DNA of 64,000 nucleotides from Acidilobus sp. 7A (GTDB lineage: Archaea > Thermoproteota > Thermoprotei_A > Sulfolobales > Acidilobaceae). The position numbers were made by a program, and so were the translations under genes. Location: positions 248,001 through 312,000 of the forward strand of contig NZ_CP010515.1 in assembly GCF_003431325.1 (NCBI RefSeq). Reading direction: 5' to 3'. The notes below the pieces were generated by a model. That model did not search any database. It was not told where the DNA came from and saw only the letters and a list, made by a program, of their open reading frames with translations. The stretch's first letter is position 1, and each line of letters begins with the position of its first letter. This document shows, piece by piece, positions 17,811 through 26,911 of this stretch.

Positions 17811-19021
17811 TTGGAGTCCGAGGACTTCGACATAAATGCACTTGAAGTCTACGGCGTGACGTTCAGGGACTCGTGCTTCCTCAGGCTCTCCCCTGAGGCT
17901 GAAGACCTGGCGGAGAGGGCCTACAGGGAGCTGGCGCCGCTCTCGAGGGGCGTCGTTATCGTATCCACCTGCAACAGGTTTGAGGTCTACCTTGACTCGC
18001 CCGCCCGCGGAAGGGTTGAGGAGGCTATCGGGGGGCTCTTCACGTGCGGCTTCCACCTCTCAGGCGTAGACGCAGCCAGGCACCTGCTCAGGGTGGCCTC
18101 AGGACTTGAGTCAGCCATACTTGGCGAGGACGAGGTCCTCGGGCAGGTCAGGGAGGCCTGGGTCAACGCCAGGAGGCGCGGCTACAGCAGCGAGCTGCTT
18201 GACACGGTCTTTCACAGCGCTATCTCCGCCGGCGCCAGGGCTAGGAACTCAACCAACATATCGAGAGGCGTGCTGGGGTACCCGAGGGCCGCCGTTGAGA
18301 TGGCCGCGGAGAGGCTGGGCGGCCTCGACGACAAGGTAGTCCTTATAGTTGGCGCCGGCATGGCGGCCAGCGAGATGGCCCAGCACCTCTGCTCCAAGTG
18401 GAGGCCCTCAAAGGTCATGGTGGCCGACAGGAACGCTGAAAAGGCTAGGGCGATCCTGTCCCTGTGCCCCTCCGCAGGCGGCGAGTTCATAGAGCTGACC
18501 AAGGTGGCGAACCTAGACGTGGTCGACGCCATGCTGGTTGCCATAAAGGGCGGCATGAGGCCCGAGCTAGGCGTGGCGGCGAGGAGGTCAAAGGTGGTCG
18601 TCGACATATCGACGCCTCAGGCCTCGCCCACAGCGCACGTCACTATAGATGACGTTAAGGACTTCGTTAACCACAACCTGTCGCGCAGGCTGGCCGAGGT
18701 CCCAGCGGCTGAGGGCATAGTGGAGGACGAACTGTCAAGGCTTCAGGCCATGTTGCTGAGGAAGTCCGTGGACAAGGCCATATCCTCTATCATGAGGGTC
18801 ATCAGCGTCATAGTTGACGAGGAGGCCAAGGTGACGGCGAAGAACATAGAGGGGGGCGAGGACCCGTACCAGGCCATAATGACAGCGCTGAACAGCACAG
18901 TGAAGAGGGCCATGTTCCCCATCTTCTCCTACCTCAGGGAGAGGCCGGAGTCAAGGCTGAGCTGGCAAGGGAGCTTATGAACAGGTACGAGTCCATGCTA
19001 AGCCTGAGGGGTAGAAGTTGA
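17811..19021 (+). CDS. hemA: Glutamyl-tRNA reductase, frameshifted at the C-terminus
   Basis: First committed step of tetrapyrrole synthesis from glutamyl-tRNA to glutamate-1-semialdehyde. Catalytic Cys in VIVSTCNRFEVYL (about residue 54), LLRVASGLESAILGEDEVLGQ split as usual, and NADPH motif VLIVGAGMAASEMA. The uninterrupted frame stops at 18980 with an atypical tail. One added base near 18950 instead gives VKAELARELMNRYESMLSL, the expected dimerisation helix, ending TGA 19021. That stop overlaps the hemB start (TTGA), strong support that the longer frame is the true one. Start TTG 17811. Confidence 0.9.
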
Positions 19022-20034
19022 CGGGGTTCCCAAGGATAAGGCCCAGGAGGCTCAGGGGGTCGGGCGCCCTGAGGTCGCTCATAGCGGAGGTCGACCTGAC
19101 GCCCTCAAGGTTCATAATGCCCCTGTTCGTTGACGAGAACCTCAAGTCGCCGGCCCCGACCCCAGGCCTAGACGGCTACACCACTTATCCGCCTGACTCC
19201 AGGGAGCTCGTGAACCTGGTCAACGCGGCCATGGAGGTTGGGGTTAAGTCGTTCCTGCTCTTCGGGGTGCCCTCGGTTAAGGATGAGGTGGGCTCAAGGG
19301 CCTTCGCTGATGACGGCCCAGTGCAGAAGGCCCTGAGGCTTATAAGGTCTGAGGTGGGCTGGGAGCCCGTCCTCATGACAGACCTCTGCATATGCGAGTA
19401 CACCTCCCACGGCCACTGCGGCCTCCCAGTTAACTCAAGGAGGGGTGCGGTGATAGACAATGACTCGACGCTGAAGGTCTACCAGAGGATAGCGGTGTCG
19501 CAGGCCCAGGCGGGGGCCGACTTCGTAGCCCCCTCGGGCATGATGGACGGGCAGGTGAAGGTTATAAGGGAGGCCCTTGATGACGCAGGCCTCACAGACG
19601 TCGGCATAATGGCCTACTCCGTCAAGTACGCCAGCTCCATGTATGGCCCCTTCAGGCAGGCTGTTGACTCAGCGCCAAGGTTTGGTGACAGGAAGAGCTA
19701 CCAGATGGACCCGCGCAACGCCAGGGAGGCGATAAAGGAGGTCAGGCTTGACCTTGAGGAGGGAGCCGACATAGCGATGGTGAAGCCGGCCCTCCTCTAC
19801 CTTGACGTGATAAGCCTCGTGAAGAGGTACTACCCTGACGTGCCGCTGGCCGCCTATAACGTGAGCGGGGAGTACTCCATGATAAGGGCGGCGGCAAGGC
19901 AGGGCCTCATAGATGGAACCGCTGCTATGCTGGAGGCCCTGTATTCGATAAGGAGGGCGGGGGCTGACATGATAATAACTTACTTCGCCCTCGACGCGGC
20001 GAGAGCCATAGCGTCAGGCAAGTACTTCTTCTAA
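19018..20034 (+). CDS. hemB: Porphobilinogen synthase (delta-aminolevulinate dehydratase)
   Basis: Condenses two 5-aminolevulinate to porphobilinogen, 338 residues. Zinc-site cysteines in DLCICEYTSHGHCG, the Schiff-base lysines in YSVKYASSMYGPFR and MVKPALLYLD, and GEYSMI are all visible. TTG 19018 follows GAGGGGTAG and overlaps the corrected hemA stop. hemL (glutamate semialdehyde aminotransferase) and hemC are not adjacent in this window. Confidence 0.95.
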   Translation: MTGFPRIRPRRLRGSGALRSLIAEVDLTPSRFIMPLFVDENLKSPAPTPGLDGYTTYPPDSRELVNLVNAAMEVGVKSFLLFGVPSVKDEVGSRAFADDGPVQKALRLIRSEVGWEPVLMTDLCICEYTSHGHCGLPVNSRRGAVIDNDSTLKVYQRIAVSQAQAGADFVAPSGMMDGQVKVIREALDDAGLTDVGIMAYSVKYASSMYGPFRQAVDSAPRFGDRKSYQMDPRNAREAIKEVRLDLEEGADIAMVKPALLYLDVISLVKRYYPDVPLAAYNVSGEYSMIRAAARQGLIDGTAAMLEALYSIRRAGADMIITYFALDAARAIASGKYFF

Positions 20035-20170
20035 CTCGTGATGAACTGCTTCTCACCCCTTGAAAGCCTTGAGCCGCGCAAGCGCGCCTCAGCCGCGAGT
20101 TTAGTTATGCTATAAGGAACTAATAGAGGCAAGCTAAGAGGGCGCCTATGAGAGAACAGAGCCCCGCCGC

Positions 20171-21307
20171 TCATGGTGCAGCAGGGCACCTTAAGCCCGG
20201 GGCCACGACAGCGCCCAGCCTCACGCCCTGGCCCAGGTAGTCAGCCAGCCACCTGAGCCTCTCTGGTAGCCTCTCAGGGCTGTCCTCAACTAGGTGGGCC
20301 CCAGGCCCTATGGCGGCCCCCTCGCCCACCACGGATCCCCTGACCTCTGAGAGGGAGCCGACCTGGACCCTGGCACCTATGTAGCTCCTCTCGACCACCG
20401 CGTTCTCGCCTATCACGGAGTCGCGCTCTACCGCGGAGAAGTTCTCAACTACCGCCCCGCTCCTGACCCTGACCCCCCTCCCTATGTAGGCTGGCCCCTT
20501 CACTATTGCGCCGTCCTCCACAACCGCGCCGTCGTCTATTATCACATTATCGCCAACGATGGCCGACCTGGAGACGCTGGCCTTGCTTGAGATCACGCTC
20601 CCGCTGCCCTCGAGGAGCATGTCTATCGCCTCAAGCAGATCCCAGGGGTAGCCTATCTCAACCCACCTGCCGGGCCACTGTATGCCCCCTACGACGCCCT
20701 GGCCGGCGAGGCTGCGCATTGACTCGCCGAAGGAAGTCCTCGACGCCTCCTCAAGCTTGCCCACGTCAGCAACCATGACGCCGCCGAACACGTAGCCCCT
20801 CCCAACGCCCCACCTCTTGGCCTCAGGGGACTCCCACATGAACTCCTTGACGACCCCCCTGTAGTCGACTGTGACGAAGCCGTAGGTCTCAAGCCCGGTG
20901 GCCGCCGAGGCCAGGGCAAGCACTATAGGGAAGCCGCTTGACTGGTAGTAGTCGACTGCCAGCTTAGCTATCGTAGGGGGGCTCGCCAGGAAGCCGGTGT
21001 ACACTATCACGGCGTCGCGCTCCTTTGCGGCAGAGGCCTCGTCATAGGCTGTCCTCAGGGCCCCCTGTATGTCGTCCCCACGCTGCTCAACTACCCTGAC
21101 GCCCTCCCTGCCCACCGAGGCCAGGTTAGCGAAGCCCTTGGTTACTACTACAACCACGTCATCAACCTTGGCCTCCCTCAGCGTCTCTATGCTGTAGTCG
21201 AGCAGCTGCCTCCCCATAAGCTGGAGGAACGGCTTGGGCGTGCCCTGTGTTATGGGGAGCAGCCTCTTCCCGTAGCCGCCGGCAAGGACGAAGCCTATCA
21301 TTGTCAC
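20171..21307 (-). CDS. Sugar nucleotidyltransferase with hexapeptide repeats, GlmU-like
   Basis: About 376-378 residues. N-terminal nucleotidyltransferase (FVLAGGYGKRLLPITQGTPK) and C-terminal left-handed beta-helix repeats (SAIVGDNVIIDDGAVVEDG). Being the next gene after glmS with a four-base GTGA overlap, it most likely makes UDP-N-acetylglucosamine (glucosamine-1-P acetylation and uridylylation), but mannose-1-P or glucose-1-P nucleotidyltransfer is possible. Start GTG 21307 overlaps the glmS stop; ATG 21301 is the alternative. Confidence 0.8.
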   Translation of the reverse strand: MTMIGFVLAGGYGKRLLPITQGTPKPFLQLMGRQLLDYSIETLREAKVDDVVVVVTKGFANLASVGREGVRVVEQRGDDIQGALRTAYDEASAAKERDAVIVYTGFLASPPTIAKLAVDYYQSSGFPIVLALASAATGLETYGFVTVDYRGVVKEFMWESPEAKRWGVGRGYVFGGVMVADVGKLEEASRTSFGESMRSLAGQGVVGGIQWPGRWVEIGYPWDLLEAIDMLLEGSGSVISSKASVSRSAIVGDNVIIDDGAVVEDGAIVKGPAYIGRGVRVRSGAVVENFSAVERDSVIGENAVVERSYIGARVQVGSLSEVRGSVVGEGAAIGPGAHLVEDSPERLPERLRWLADYLGQGVRLGAVVAPGLRCPAAP

Positions 21308-23151
21308 TCCACCGTCACGGTCTTGGCGAGGTTCCTGGGCTTGTCAGGGTTGTAGCCCTTGCCCACGGCGAACCTGTAGGCGAAGAGCTGGAAGACAGGC
21401 GTCAGTATGAACGGCTCCAGCTCCAGGGTGCCTGAGGACGGCGGCATGTCTATCCTGGTTATAGTTTCCTTGGCCTCAAGGTCGAGGCTTAGGTCCGCCG
21501 GCTTGACTACGTAGACCCTCGCTCCCCTGGCGGCCATCTCAACGGCGTTGCCAGCCACCTCCCTGGCGTCGGAGGTCGCAGCTATGAAGACCGGGAAGCC
21601 CCTCTCAACTAGGGCTATGGGGCCGTGCTTGCTCTCCCCAGCCGGGTAGGCCTCCGCGTGCAGATACGCTATCTCCTTGACCTTGAGCGCCCCCTCCCTA
21701 GCTATAGCCGAGCCCAGCCCCCTCCCGAGCACGTACATGCTGCCCCCGGCTACGCTCTTTGAGAGCGCCGTGGCGACCGGGTCCGAGGCCTCGAGGGTGT
21801 AAGTTAGGAGCTGCGGTACCTCCCTGAGGGCGTCGAGGAGCTCCTTGGCCTCTGACGGCTTAAGCCTCCCGGAGTCCACCCCGGCCCTTATGGAGAGCAG
21901 TTCGAGAAGCATCACCTGGGAGAGGAACGTCTTCGTCGCGGCCACGCCTATCTCTGGGCCTGCCCTCGTGTAAAGTTTAAGGTCTGAGATCCTGTCAAGG
22001 GCGCTGCCAAGCACGTTGGTGACGCCAACTACGATCGCCCCGAGGTCCTTCGCCATCCTGACGGCCTCAAGGGTGTCGTAAGTCTCGCCGCTCTGGCTTA
22101 CAGCGACCACCAGGTCGCCCTCCTCCACGGCGTTCATGAGGTAAGGCGCCTCCGATGATATTATGGCGTGGGGCAGCAGGCCAGCCCTCCTGGCCAGCAG
22201 GTACGAGAACACGAGCCCGGCATGGTAGCTCGTGCCGGCCGCCACAACTATAACCTTGCTGGCCCCTGCCAGGGCCGAGCTAACCTTGGCCAGGGCAGGA
22301 TCATCAATATTGCCCTCGTAGGTGTCCCTGACAGCCTGGGGCTGCTCGTATATCTCCTTAACCATGAAGTGCGGGTAGCCGCCCTTGCTAGCGGCCTCGG
22401 GGGTGAGGTTGACCCTCCTGACCCTTGAGGCTACCTCCGCGTCTGAGAGCTTTGCATAGCCGTCCTTGGTGAGCCTGTATATGGCCACCTCAGTTGGCGT
22501 CACGTAGCCGAACTCCCCGTCCTCGAGGAATATAACGTCCTTGGCCGCTTCAAGCATAGCCGGCAGGTCGCTGGCCACCACCTTAACCTTGTCGCCGACC
22601 CCCACCAGCAGGGGGCTCCTGTTCTTTGCGAAGTAGACCCTGTCAGGCTCCCTTGAGTTAAGTATGGCAAAGGCGTAGGTCCCCTCAACTCTCATCAGGG
22701 CCCTGGCCAGGGCCTCTACAAAGTCCCTGCCCTCGCCTAGGCCCTCCTCAATGAGGTGAGCGACCAGCTCCGTGTCGGTCTCACTCCTTATTCTGTGCCC
22801 CTTGGCTATAAGCTCCTCCCTGAGGGAGGCGTAGTTCCTTATGACACCGTTGTGAACTATTGCCACTGTGCCCGTGCAGTCGGTGTGGGGGTGCGCGTTG
22901 ACGTCGTTGGGCGGCCCGTGGGTGGCCCACCTAGTGTGCCCTATGCCCGTGGTCCCGCTCATCCCATCTATGGCGAGCCTTCTCCTGACAACCTCAAGCT
23001 CGCCGGCCCCCTTCCTAACAGTGACAAGGCCGCCGCTGACAACGGCGACGCCAACACTGTCATAGCCCCTGTACTCAAGCCGCTGCAGCCCCCTTATCAG
23101 GAGCGGCACAACATCAGAGCAGCTGGAGGTGGCTCCAATTATGCCGCACAA
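21304..23151 (-). CDS. glmS: Glutamine-fructose-6-phosphate aminotransferase (isomerizing)
   Basis: Makes glucosamine-6-phosphate from fructose-6-phosphate and glutamine, 615 residues. Catalytic Cys1 right after Met (MCGIIGATSS), GHTRWATHG in the glutaminase domain, two SIS domains (VVAAGTSYHAG; VLGRGLG), and the C-terminal DKPRNLAKTVTVE. Coupled to the GlmU-like gene downstream; this pair feeds N-glycan and surface sugar synthesis. Confidence 0.96.
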   Translation of the reverse strand: MCGIIGATSSCSDVVPLLIRGLQRLEYRGYDSVGVAVVSGGLVTVRKGAGELEVVRRRLAIDGMSGTTGIGHTRWATHGPPNDVNAHPHTDCTGTVAIVHNGVIRNYASLREELIAKGHRIRSETDTELVAHLIEEGLGEGRDFVEALARALMRVEGTYAFAILNSREPDRVYFAKNRSPLLVGVGDKVKVVASDLPAMLEAAKDVIFLEDGEFGYVTPTEVAIYRLTKDGYAKLSDAEVASRVRRVNLTPEAASKGGYPHFMVKEIYEQPQAVRDTYEGNIDDPALAKVSSALAGASKVIVVAAGTSYHAGLVFSYLLARRAGLLPHAIISSEAPYLMNAVEEGDLVVAVSQSGETYDTLEAVRMAKDLGAIVVGVTNVLGSALDRISDLKLYTRAGPEIGVAATKTFLSQVMLLELLSIRAGVDSGRLKPSEAKELLDALREVPQLLTYTLEASDPVATALSKSVAGGSMYVLGRGLGSAIAREGALKVKEIAYLHAEAYPAGESKHGPIALVERGFPVFIAATSDAREVAGNAVEMAARGARVYVVKPADLSLDLEAKETITRIDMPPSSGTLELEPFILTPVFQLFAYRFAVGKGYNPDKPRNLAKTVTVE

Positions 23152-23249
23152 GGGCCTTCTCCGTGACAGAGGAAGAAGTGCTGTGGGCTAATAAGTGCTC
23201 CGCACACTCTTGGCAGCGCGCAACGCTAATTAGGATCAACAAAACTAGA

Positions 23250-23315
23250 GGGATTGGATGAGGAGGCCACGGGGCTGAGCTGCGCGATGATGCAACCTGT
23301 CTCAGCTGACAGACG
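23250..23315 (+). ncRNA. C/D box sRNA candidate
   Basis: In the glmS-PEBP spacer: C-like box GGATGA (23256-23261), 13-base guide GGAGGCCACGGGG, D' CTGA (23275-23278), a short spacer, C' GCGATGA (23284-23290), 15-base guide, D CTGA (23306-23309). The box order and spacing match archaeal box C/D RNAs that guide 2'-O-methylation. The first C box departs from RUGAUGA. An AT-rich GCTAATTAG lies about 30 bases upstream. Confidence 0.45.
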
Positions 23316-23407
23316 GGGGGGCTATAGTGGTTATCCATGCCGCCTTCAGGCGCCTGGTGCTAAAGTTAAAGCCTTCCTCTTGCATAAATAAAACTAGGTA
23401 AAGAGTC

Positions 23408-23911
23408 TTGGCGAAGGAATATGTGATACGTGAGGGAGCCCAGTTCCAGCTCGCAAGTGACGCCTTCAGCGACGGCGACATAATACCTGTTAAGTTCACG
23501 TGCGACGGCGAGGACGTAAGCCCTCAGCTGAGCTGGAGCGGCCTGCCCCAGGGCACCAGGAGCCTGGCCCTGATAATGTATGACCCCGACGCGCCGGCCG
23601 GCACCTTCATACATTGGGTTATCTACAACATACCACCGACGCTCTCACAGCTTGAGGAGGGCGTCGGATCAAGCGGCGCCAGGGAGATACCGGGCGTTGG
23701 CACCCAGGGTGTTAACGACTTCGGCGACGTCGGCTACGGTGGCCCGTGCCCTCCCAGGGGCCACGGGCCTCACAAATACTACTTCGCTCTTCACGCGCTC
23801 TCGTCCCAGCTCTCCCTCAGGTCGCCTGCGACGGCCTCAGCGCTCCTTAACTCCATGAAGGGCAAGGTGCTGGGCTATTCCCTACTGATGGGGAGGTACT
23901 CAAGGCAGTGA
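23408..23911 (+). CDS. PEBP / YbhB-family protein
   Basis: Phosphatidylethanolamine-binding-protein family (Raf kinase inhibitor-like), 167 residues. Key signs are the ligand-site segments MYDPDAPAGTFIHWVIYNI, GYGGPCPPRGHGPHKYYF and the FTCDGEDVSPQLSW start. Role in archaea is unclear; proposed as small ligand or inhibitor proteins. TTG 23408 lies about 22 bases after the TATA box TAAATAAAA, so the mRNA is probably leaderless. Confidence 0.9.
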   Translation: MAKEYVIREGAQFQLASDAFSDGDIIPVKFTCDGEDVSPQLSWSGLPQGTRSLALIMYDPDAPAGTFIHWVIYNIPPTLSQLEEGVGSSGAREIPGVGTQGVNDFGDVGYGGPCPPRGHGPHKYYFALHALSSQLSLRSPATASALLNSMKGKVLGYSLLMGRYSRQ

Positions 23912-24008
23912 ACGCGTTTGAGTTTTCTATCAACAAAATTATTAAGCCCTCACAAACTTACTTAAAGTTAGAACGCCAAAACGAACAATTAATGCAGAGG
24001 TGAATGAA

Positions 24009-24413
24009 ATGTCGGAGAACAGCAATGACATCGACGAGAGGGCCCTGAGCGTACTTCGCCAGTATAAGGACGGCATGCTGCAGAGCGAGCTGTGGAAGAC
24101 TCTTGGTATATCAAGTAGGGAGGGCTCAAGGCTCGTCCTCAGGCTCATGCGCAGAGGCATGATTAAGAGGGAGGAGGTCACAGTAAACGGCAGGAGGACC
24201 TACAAGCTCTACGCCGTCGAGGTCGGCACCCCGAAGTTCTCCATAAGCGTTGACGCCAGCAGTATCCTTGACATCCCGTGCGCGGCCTGCCCGCGCATCA
24301 ACGAGTGTGGAGCCGGCGGCTTCTATGACCCATCCACGTGCCCCCTCCTTGAGGCCTGGCTGAGGAAGGAGAGCGCTAAGCTCAAGTTGCAGAGGGCCCA
24401 GAGCGCAAGCTAA
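24009..24413 (+). CDS. Transcription factor E beta-like protein (winged helix + Fe-S)
   Basis: About 134 residues. A winged-helix domain (ALSVLRQYKDGMLQSELWK to RRTYKLYAVE) is followed by a Cys cluster, CAACPRINECGAGGF and CPLLEAWL. This matches crenarchaeal TFE-beta (hRPC39/RPC34 homologue), which carries a cubane cluster and helps open promoter DNA together with TFE-alpha. Next to srp19, an arrangement that fits an information-processing unit. ATG 24009 is chosen because GAGGTGA lies seven bases upstream. A MarR-type Fe-S regulator is the alternative. Confidence 0.7.
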   Translation: MSENSNDIDERALSVLRQYKDGMLQSELWKTLGISSREGSRLVLRLMRRGMIKREEVTVNGRRTYKLYAVEVGTPKFSISVDASSILDIPCAACPRINECGAGGFYDPSTCPLLEAWLRKESAKLKLQRAQSAS

Positions 24414-24423
24414 GGTGCCTCCT

Positions 24424-24723
24424 ATGCCAAAGGATGAGCTTGAGGGCAAAATGGTTGTGTGGCCAACTTTTATAGACTGCGACAGGCCGAGGTCTATGGG
24501 GAGGAGGGTCCCCCTGGACGTCTGCGTTAAGTCGCCCAGCCTGCAGGAAATAGAGAGGGCTGCCGCAGGGCTGGGCCTCAACCCGTCCATTGACCAGGGC
24601 GCCAGCTACCCTAGGCTCTGGTACGAGGTTAAGGGCCGTGTTATAGTTGACAAGAGGATGGGGAGGCAAGAGACCCTGAGGGCTATAGCCTCAGCGATAA
24701 AATCCTTCAGGCAGCGCAGCTGA
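24424..24723 (+). CDS. srp19: Signal recognition particle 19 kDa protein
   Basis: About 99 residues. VVWPTFIDCDRPRSMGRRVP is the family signature for binding SRP RNA helices 6/8, followed by the conserved YPRLWYEVKGRV. It starts 10 bases after the TFE-beta stop; ATG 24424 follows AAGGTG, while GTG 24415 overlaps that site. Needed for assembly of Ffh/SRP54 on 7S RNA. Confidence 0.93.
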   Translation: MPKDELEGKMVVWPTFIDCDRPRSMGRRVPLDVCVKSPSLQEIERAAAGLGLNPSIDQGASYPRLWYEVKGRVIVDKRMGRQETLRAIASAIKSFRQRS

Positions 24724-24737
24724 AAGGTGTCAGTGCG

Positions 24738-24750
24738 AGCATATACAAAG
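24738..24750 (+). promoter_or_regulatory. Promoter of the ahb heme cluster
   Basis: GAGCATATACAAAGG is a TATA element just after the srp19 stop. Transcription from about 24766 would give a short leader with GGGGTGA before TTG 24789. Confidence 0.5.
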
Positions 24751-24788
24751 GTTATCAAAAGCAGCTACAATGGCAGCTGGGGTGAAAC

Positions 24789-25952
24789 TTGCCCAGGTGG
24801 CCGTTTGAGGAGAAGCCGCTGCTGGTGTTCTGGGAGACAACGAAGGCCTGTCCCCTGGCCTGCATACACTGTAGGGCCGAGGCCATTACAAGGCCAATGC
24901 CAGGGGAGCTGAGCCACGCCGAGGGTCTTGAGCTTGTGAGGCAGGTAGCGGAGTTCGGTAGGCCCTACCCCGTGCTCGTGCTAAGCGGCGGCGACCCGCT
25001 GTCAAGGGAGGACATATGGGAGCTTATAGATGAGGCCCACTCCCTCGGCGTCCCCGTAGCCATGGCTCCAAGCCCTTCGAAGGTCCTGCTTGATAACATT
25101 GATAACATAGCGGGCGGCAAGGTCTCAGCGGTCTCAATAAGCATAGACCACCCGAGCCCTGAGGTCCACGACAGGGTGAGGAGGTACAGCGGCTCCTGGG
25201 AGGCCGGGGTCACGGCCATAAGGGAGCTGCTGAGAAGGAACGTCAAGGTCCAGGTCAACACGGCTGTGATGAGGTCAACCGTTGACGGCCTCCCAGGCAT
25301 GGTGAGGCTCATAAAGGACCTTGGGGTTGGGGTCTGGGAGGTCTTCTACCTTGTGCCAGTTGGAAGGGCCCGCAGCGAGGAGGACCTGACGCCGGCCGAG
25401 TGGGAGGACGTCAGCGCCTTCCTCTTCGAGGCCAGCAGGTACGGCATAACCGTCAGGACCTCCGAGGGTCCCATGTTCAGGAGGGTCTCGCTGCTGCTCA
25501 GCTACGCCATGGCCAAGGGCCTTGAGCCCTCCAAGTTAGTCAAGGTAGGGGCCCTCTACTCGAGGCTTGTAGGCGACCTGAAGGACCTGCTGGGCGAGCC
25601 GGGCAGGGAGGCCAAGTTTGAGACCTCAGGCACCAGGGACGGGAAGGGCGTCATATTCATATCACACGACGGCATGGTCTACCCGAGCGGCTTCCTGCCG
25701 GTGCCGGTGGGCAGCGTCAGGAGGGACAGGCTGGTCAACATATACAGAAGGTCAAGGCTCCTCGTAGACGTAAGGGAGGCAAAGTTCAAGGGCAGGTGCG
25801 GCGCCTGCGAGTTTAAGGACATATGCGGCGGCAGCAGGGCCAGGGCCTTCGCCTACAGCGGTGACCCTCTTGGGGAGGACCCGGCCTGCCCCTACGTGCC
25901 CGGAAGCCTTGGCGACGCAGTTAAGGAGGTGACGGCCTCTTGGATGGGCTGA
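24789..25952 (+). CDS. ahbD: AhbD-like radical SAM heme synthase
   Basis: Predicted to oxidatively decarboxylate Fe-coproporphyrin III to heme b, the last step of the siroheme-dependent route. 387 residues. Radical SAM motif CPLACIHC (Cys21, 25, 28), LSGGDPL, and a C-terminal SPASM-like region with GRCGACEFKDICGGSRARAF and DPACPYVP. One auxiliary position reads YPSG where other family members have PCG, so the second cluster may be ligated differently. TTG 24789 follows GGGGTGA. First gene of ahbD-ahbAB-ahbC-sirC. A TIGR04053-type SPASM enzyme of other role is the alternative. Confidence 0.75.
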   Translation: MPRWPFEEKPLLVFWETTKACPLACIHCRAEAITRPMPGELSHAEGLELVRQVAEFGRPYPVLVLSGGDPLSREDIWELIDEAHSLGVPVAMAPSPSKVLLDNIDNIAGGKVSAVSISIDHPSPEVHDRVRRYSGSWEAGVTAIRELLRRNVKVQVNTAVMRSTVDGLPGMVRLIKDLGVGVWEVFYLVPVGRARSEEDLTPAEWEDVSAFLFEASRYGITVRTSEGPMFRRVSLLLSYAMAKGLEPSKLVKVGALYSRLVGDLKDLLGEPGREAKFETSGTRDGKGVIFISHDGMVYPSGFLPVPVGSVRRDRLVNIYRRSRLLVDVREAKFKGRCGACEFKDICGGSRARAFAYSGDPLGEDPACPYVPGSLGDAVKEVTASWMG

Positions 25953-26911
25953 GCGACCTCCAGGTAAGGGCCTTCATGGAGCTTCAGTACAACTTCCCGG
26001 TGACTGCTATTGACCCCTACGCCCACGCGGCCTCATCCCTGGGCATCAGCGAGGAGGACCTCCTGGCTGAGCTGAGGCGGCTCAAGTCCGCGGGCGTCCT
26101 GAAGAGGGTTGGCTTCTACTTCAACTTCAGGTCGCAGGGCAAGGACGCGGCCCTTGTAGCTATAAGCACTGATGACGTAGAGTCCGTAGCAAAGGCCACG
26201 CGGGCTGACCCCCTTGTGACTCACTCATACCTAAGGGATGACCCGGAGTACAACGTCTGGATAGTTATAAAGCGCGACAGCCTTGACGAGATAGTCAAGG
26301 CAGCCGAGGAGCTGTCAAGGCTGAGTGGGGCCAGGAGGTACGTGATCCTGACCTCTGTGAGGACCTACAAGCTCAGCGTCAAGTACGACCTTATCAAAGG
26401 CGTCTCAAGGGCTGGTCCCTACGCCATCGTTCCCCCGAGCGCCCCAAGGCCCGAGGCCCTTGGCATACCGAGGACCCTGCCGGAGGCCCTTAGGTCGCTG
26501 CCGCTTGAGCCCTCGCCGTACTCCGCGGCCTCAAGGGTCAGCGGCCTCGGAGTTGAGGAGATCGTTAAGGCGATACCTAAGCTCCTTCAGGTTGGCGTCC
26601 TCCTGGACCCAGGGGCGGCGATAGACGGCGAGCTCGTCGGCTTTAGGGAGAACGGCATGGTGGTCATGGAGCCCTCAGGGGCCCCTGAGGAGCTCTGTGA
26701 GGCCGCGGCCAGGAGCGAGTACTCAACGCACGTGGTGCTGAGGTCCTCGATGCCTGAGGGGGCCTGGAGGTACCCGTGCTACTCCATGGTGCACGCCAGG
26801 AGCAGAGACCTCGTGGAGGAGGTGGCTAAGACTATAGCTAGGGACGCCGGGGCTAAGACGTACAGGGTTATCTACAGCCTGAGGGACCTGAAGCCGGGTG
26901 CAGCAAGATGA
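25940..26911 (+). CDS. Fused siroheme decarboxylase AhbA-AhbB
   Basis: Two Lrp/AsnC-type halves in one 323-residue chain: the first has a wHTH plus SAGVLKRVGFYFNFRSQG, the second starts near residue 175 (LPEALRSLPLEPSPYSAAS) and ends with a similar ferredoxin-like fold. AhbA and AhbB are usually separate subunits that turn siroheme to 12,18-didecarboxysiroheme; here they are fused. TTG 25940 overlaps the ahbD end by 13 bases. Placement between ahbD and ahbC supports the role. Confidence 0.85.
   Translation: MDGLSDLQVRAFMELQYNFPVTAIDPYAHAASSLGISEEDLLAELRRLKSAGVLKRVGFYFNFRSQGKDAALVAISTDDVESVAKATRADPLVTHSYLRDDPEYNVWIVIKRDSLDEIVKAAEELSRLSGARRYVILTSVRTYKLSVKYDLIKGVSRAGPYAIVPPSAPRPEALGIPRTLPEALRSLPLEPSPYSAASRVSGLGVEEIVKAIPKLLQVGVLLDPGAAIDGELVGFRENGMVVMEPSGAPEELCEAAARSEYSTHVVLRSSMPEGAWRYPCYSMVHARSRDLVEEVAKTIARDAGAKTYRVIYSLRDLKPGAAR

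Noticed and set aside
20033-20105. Perfect C box GTGATGA after hemB with AACTC/GAGTT arms, a possible C/D sRNA
   Set aside because: No CTGA box at the D' or D positions; the GCGC hairpin fits a terminator or chance better.
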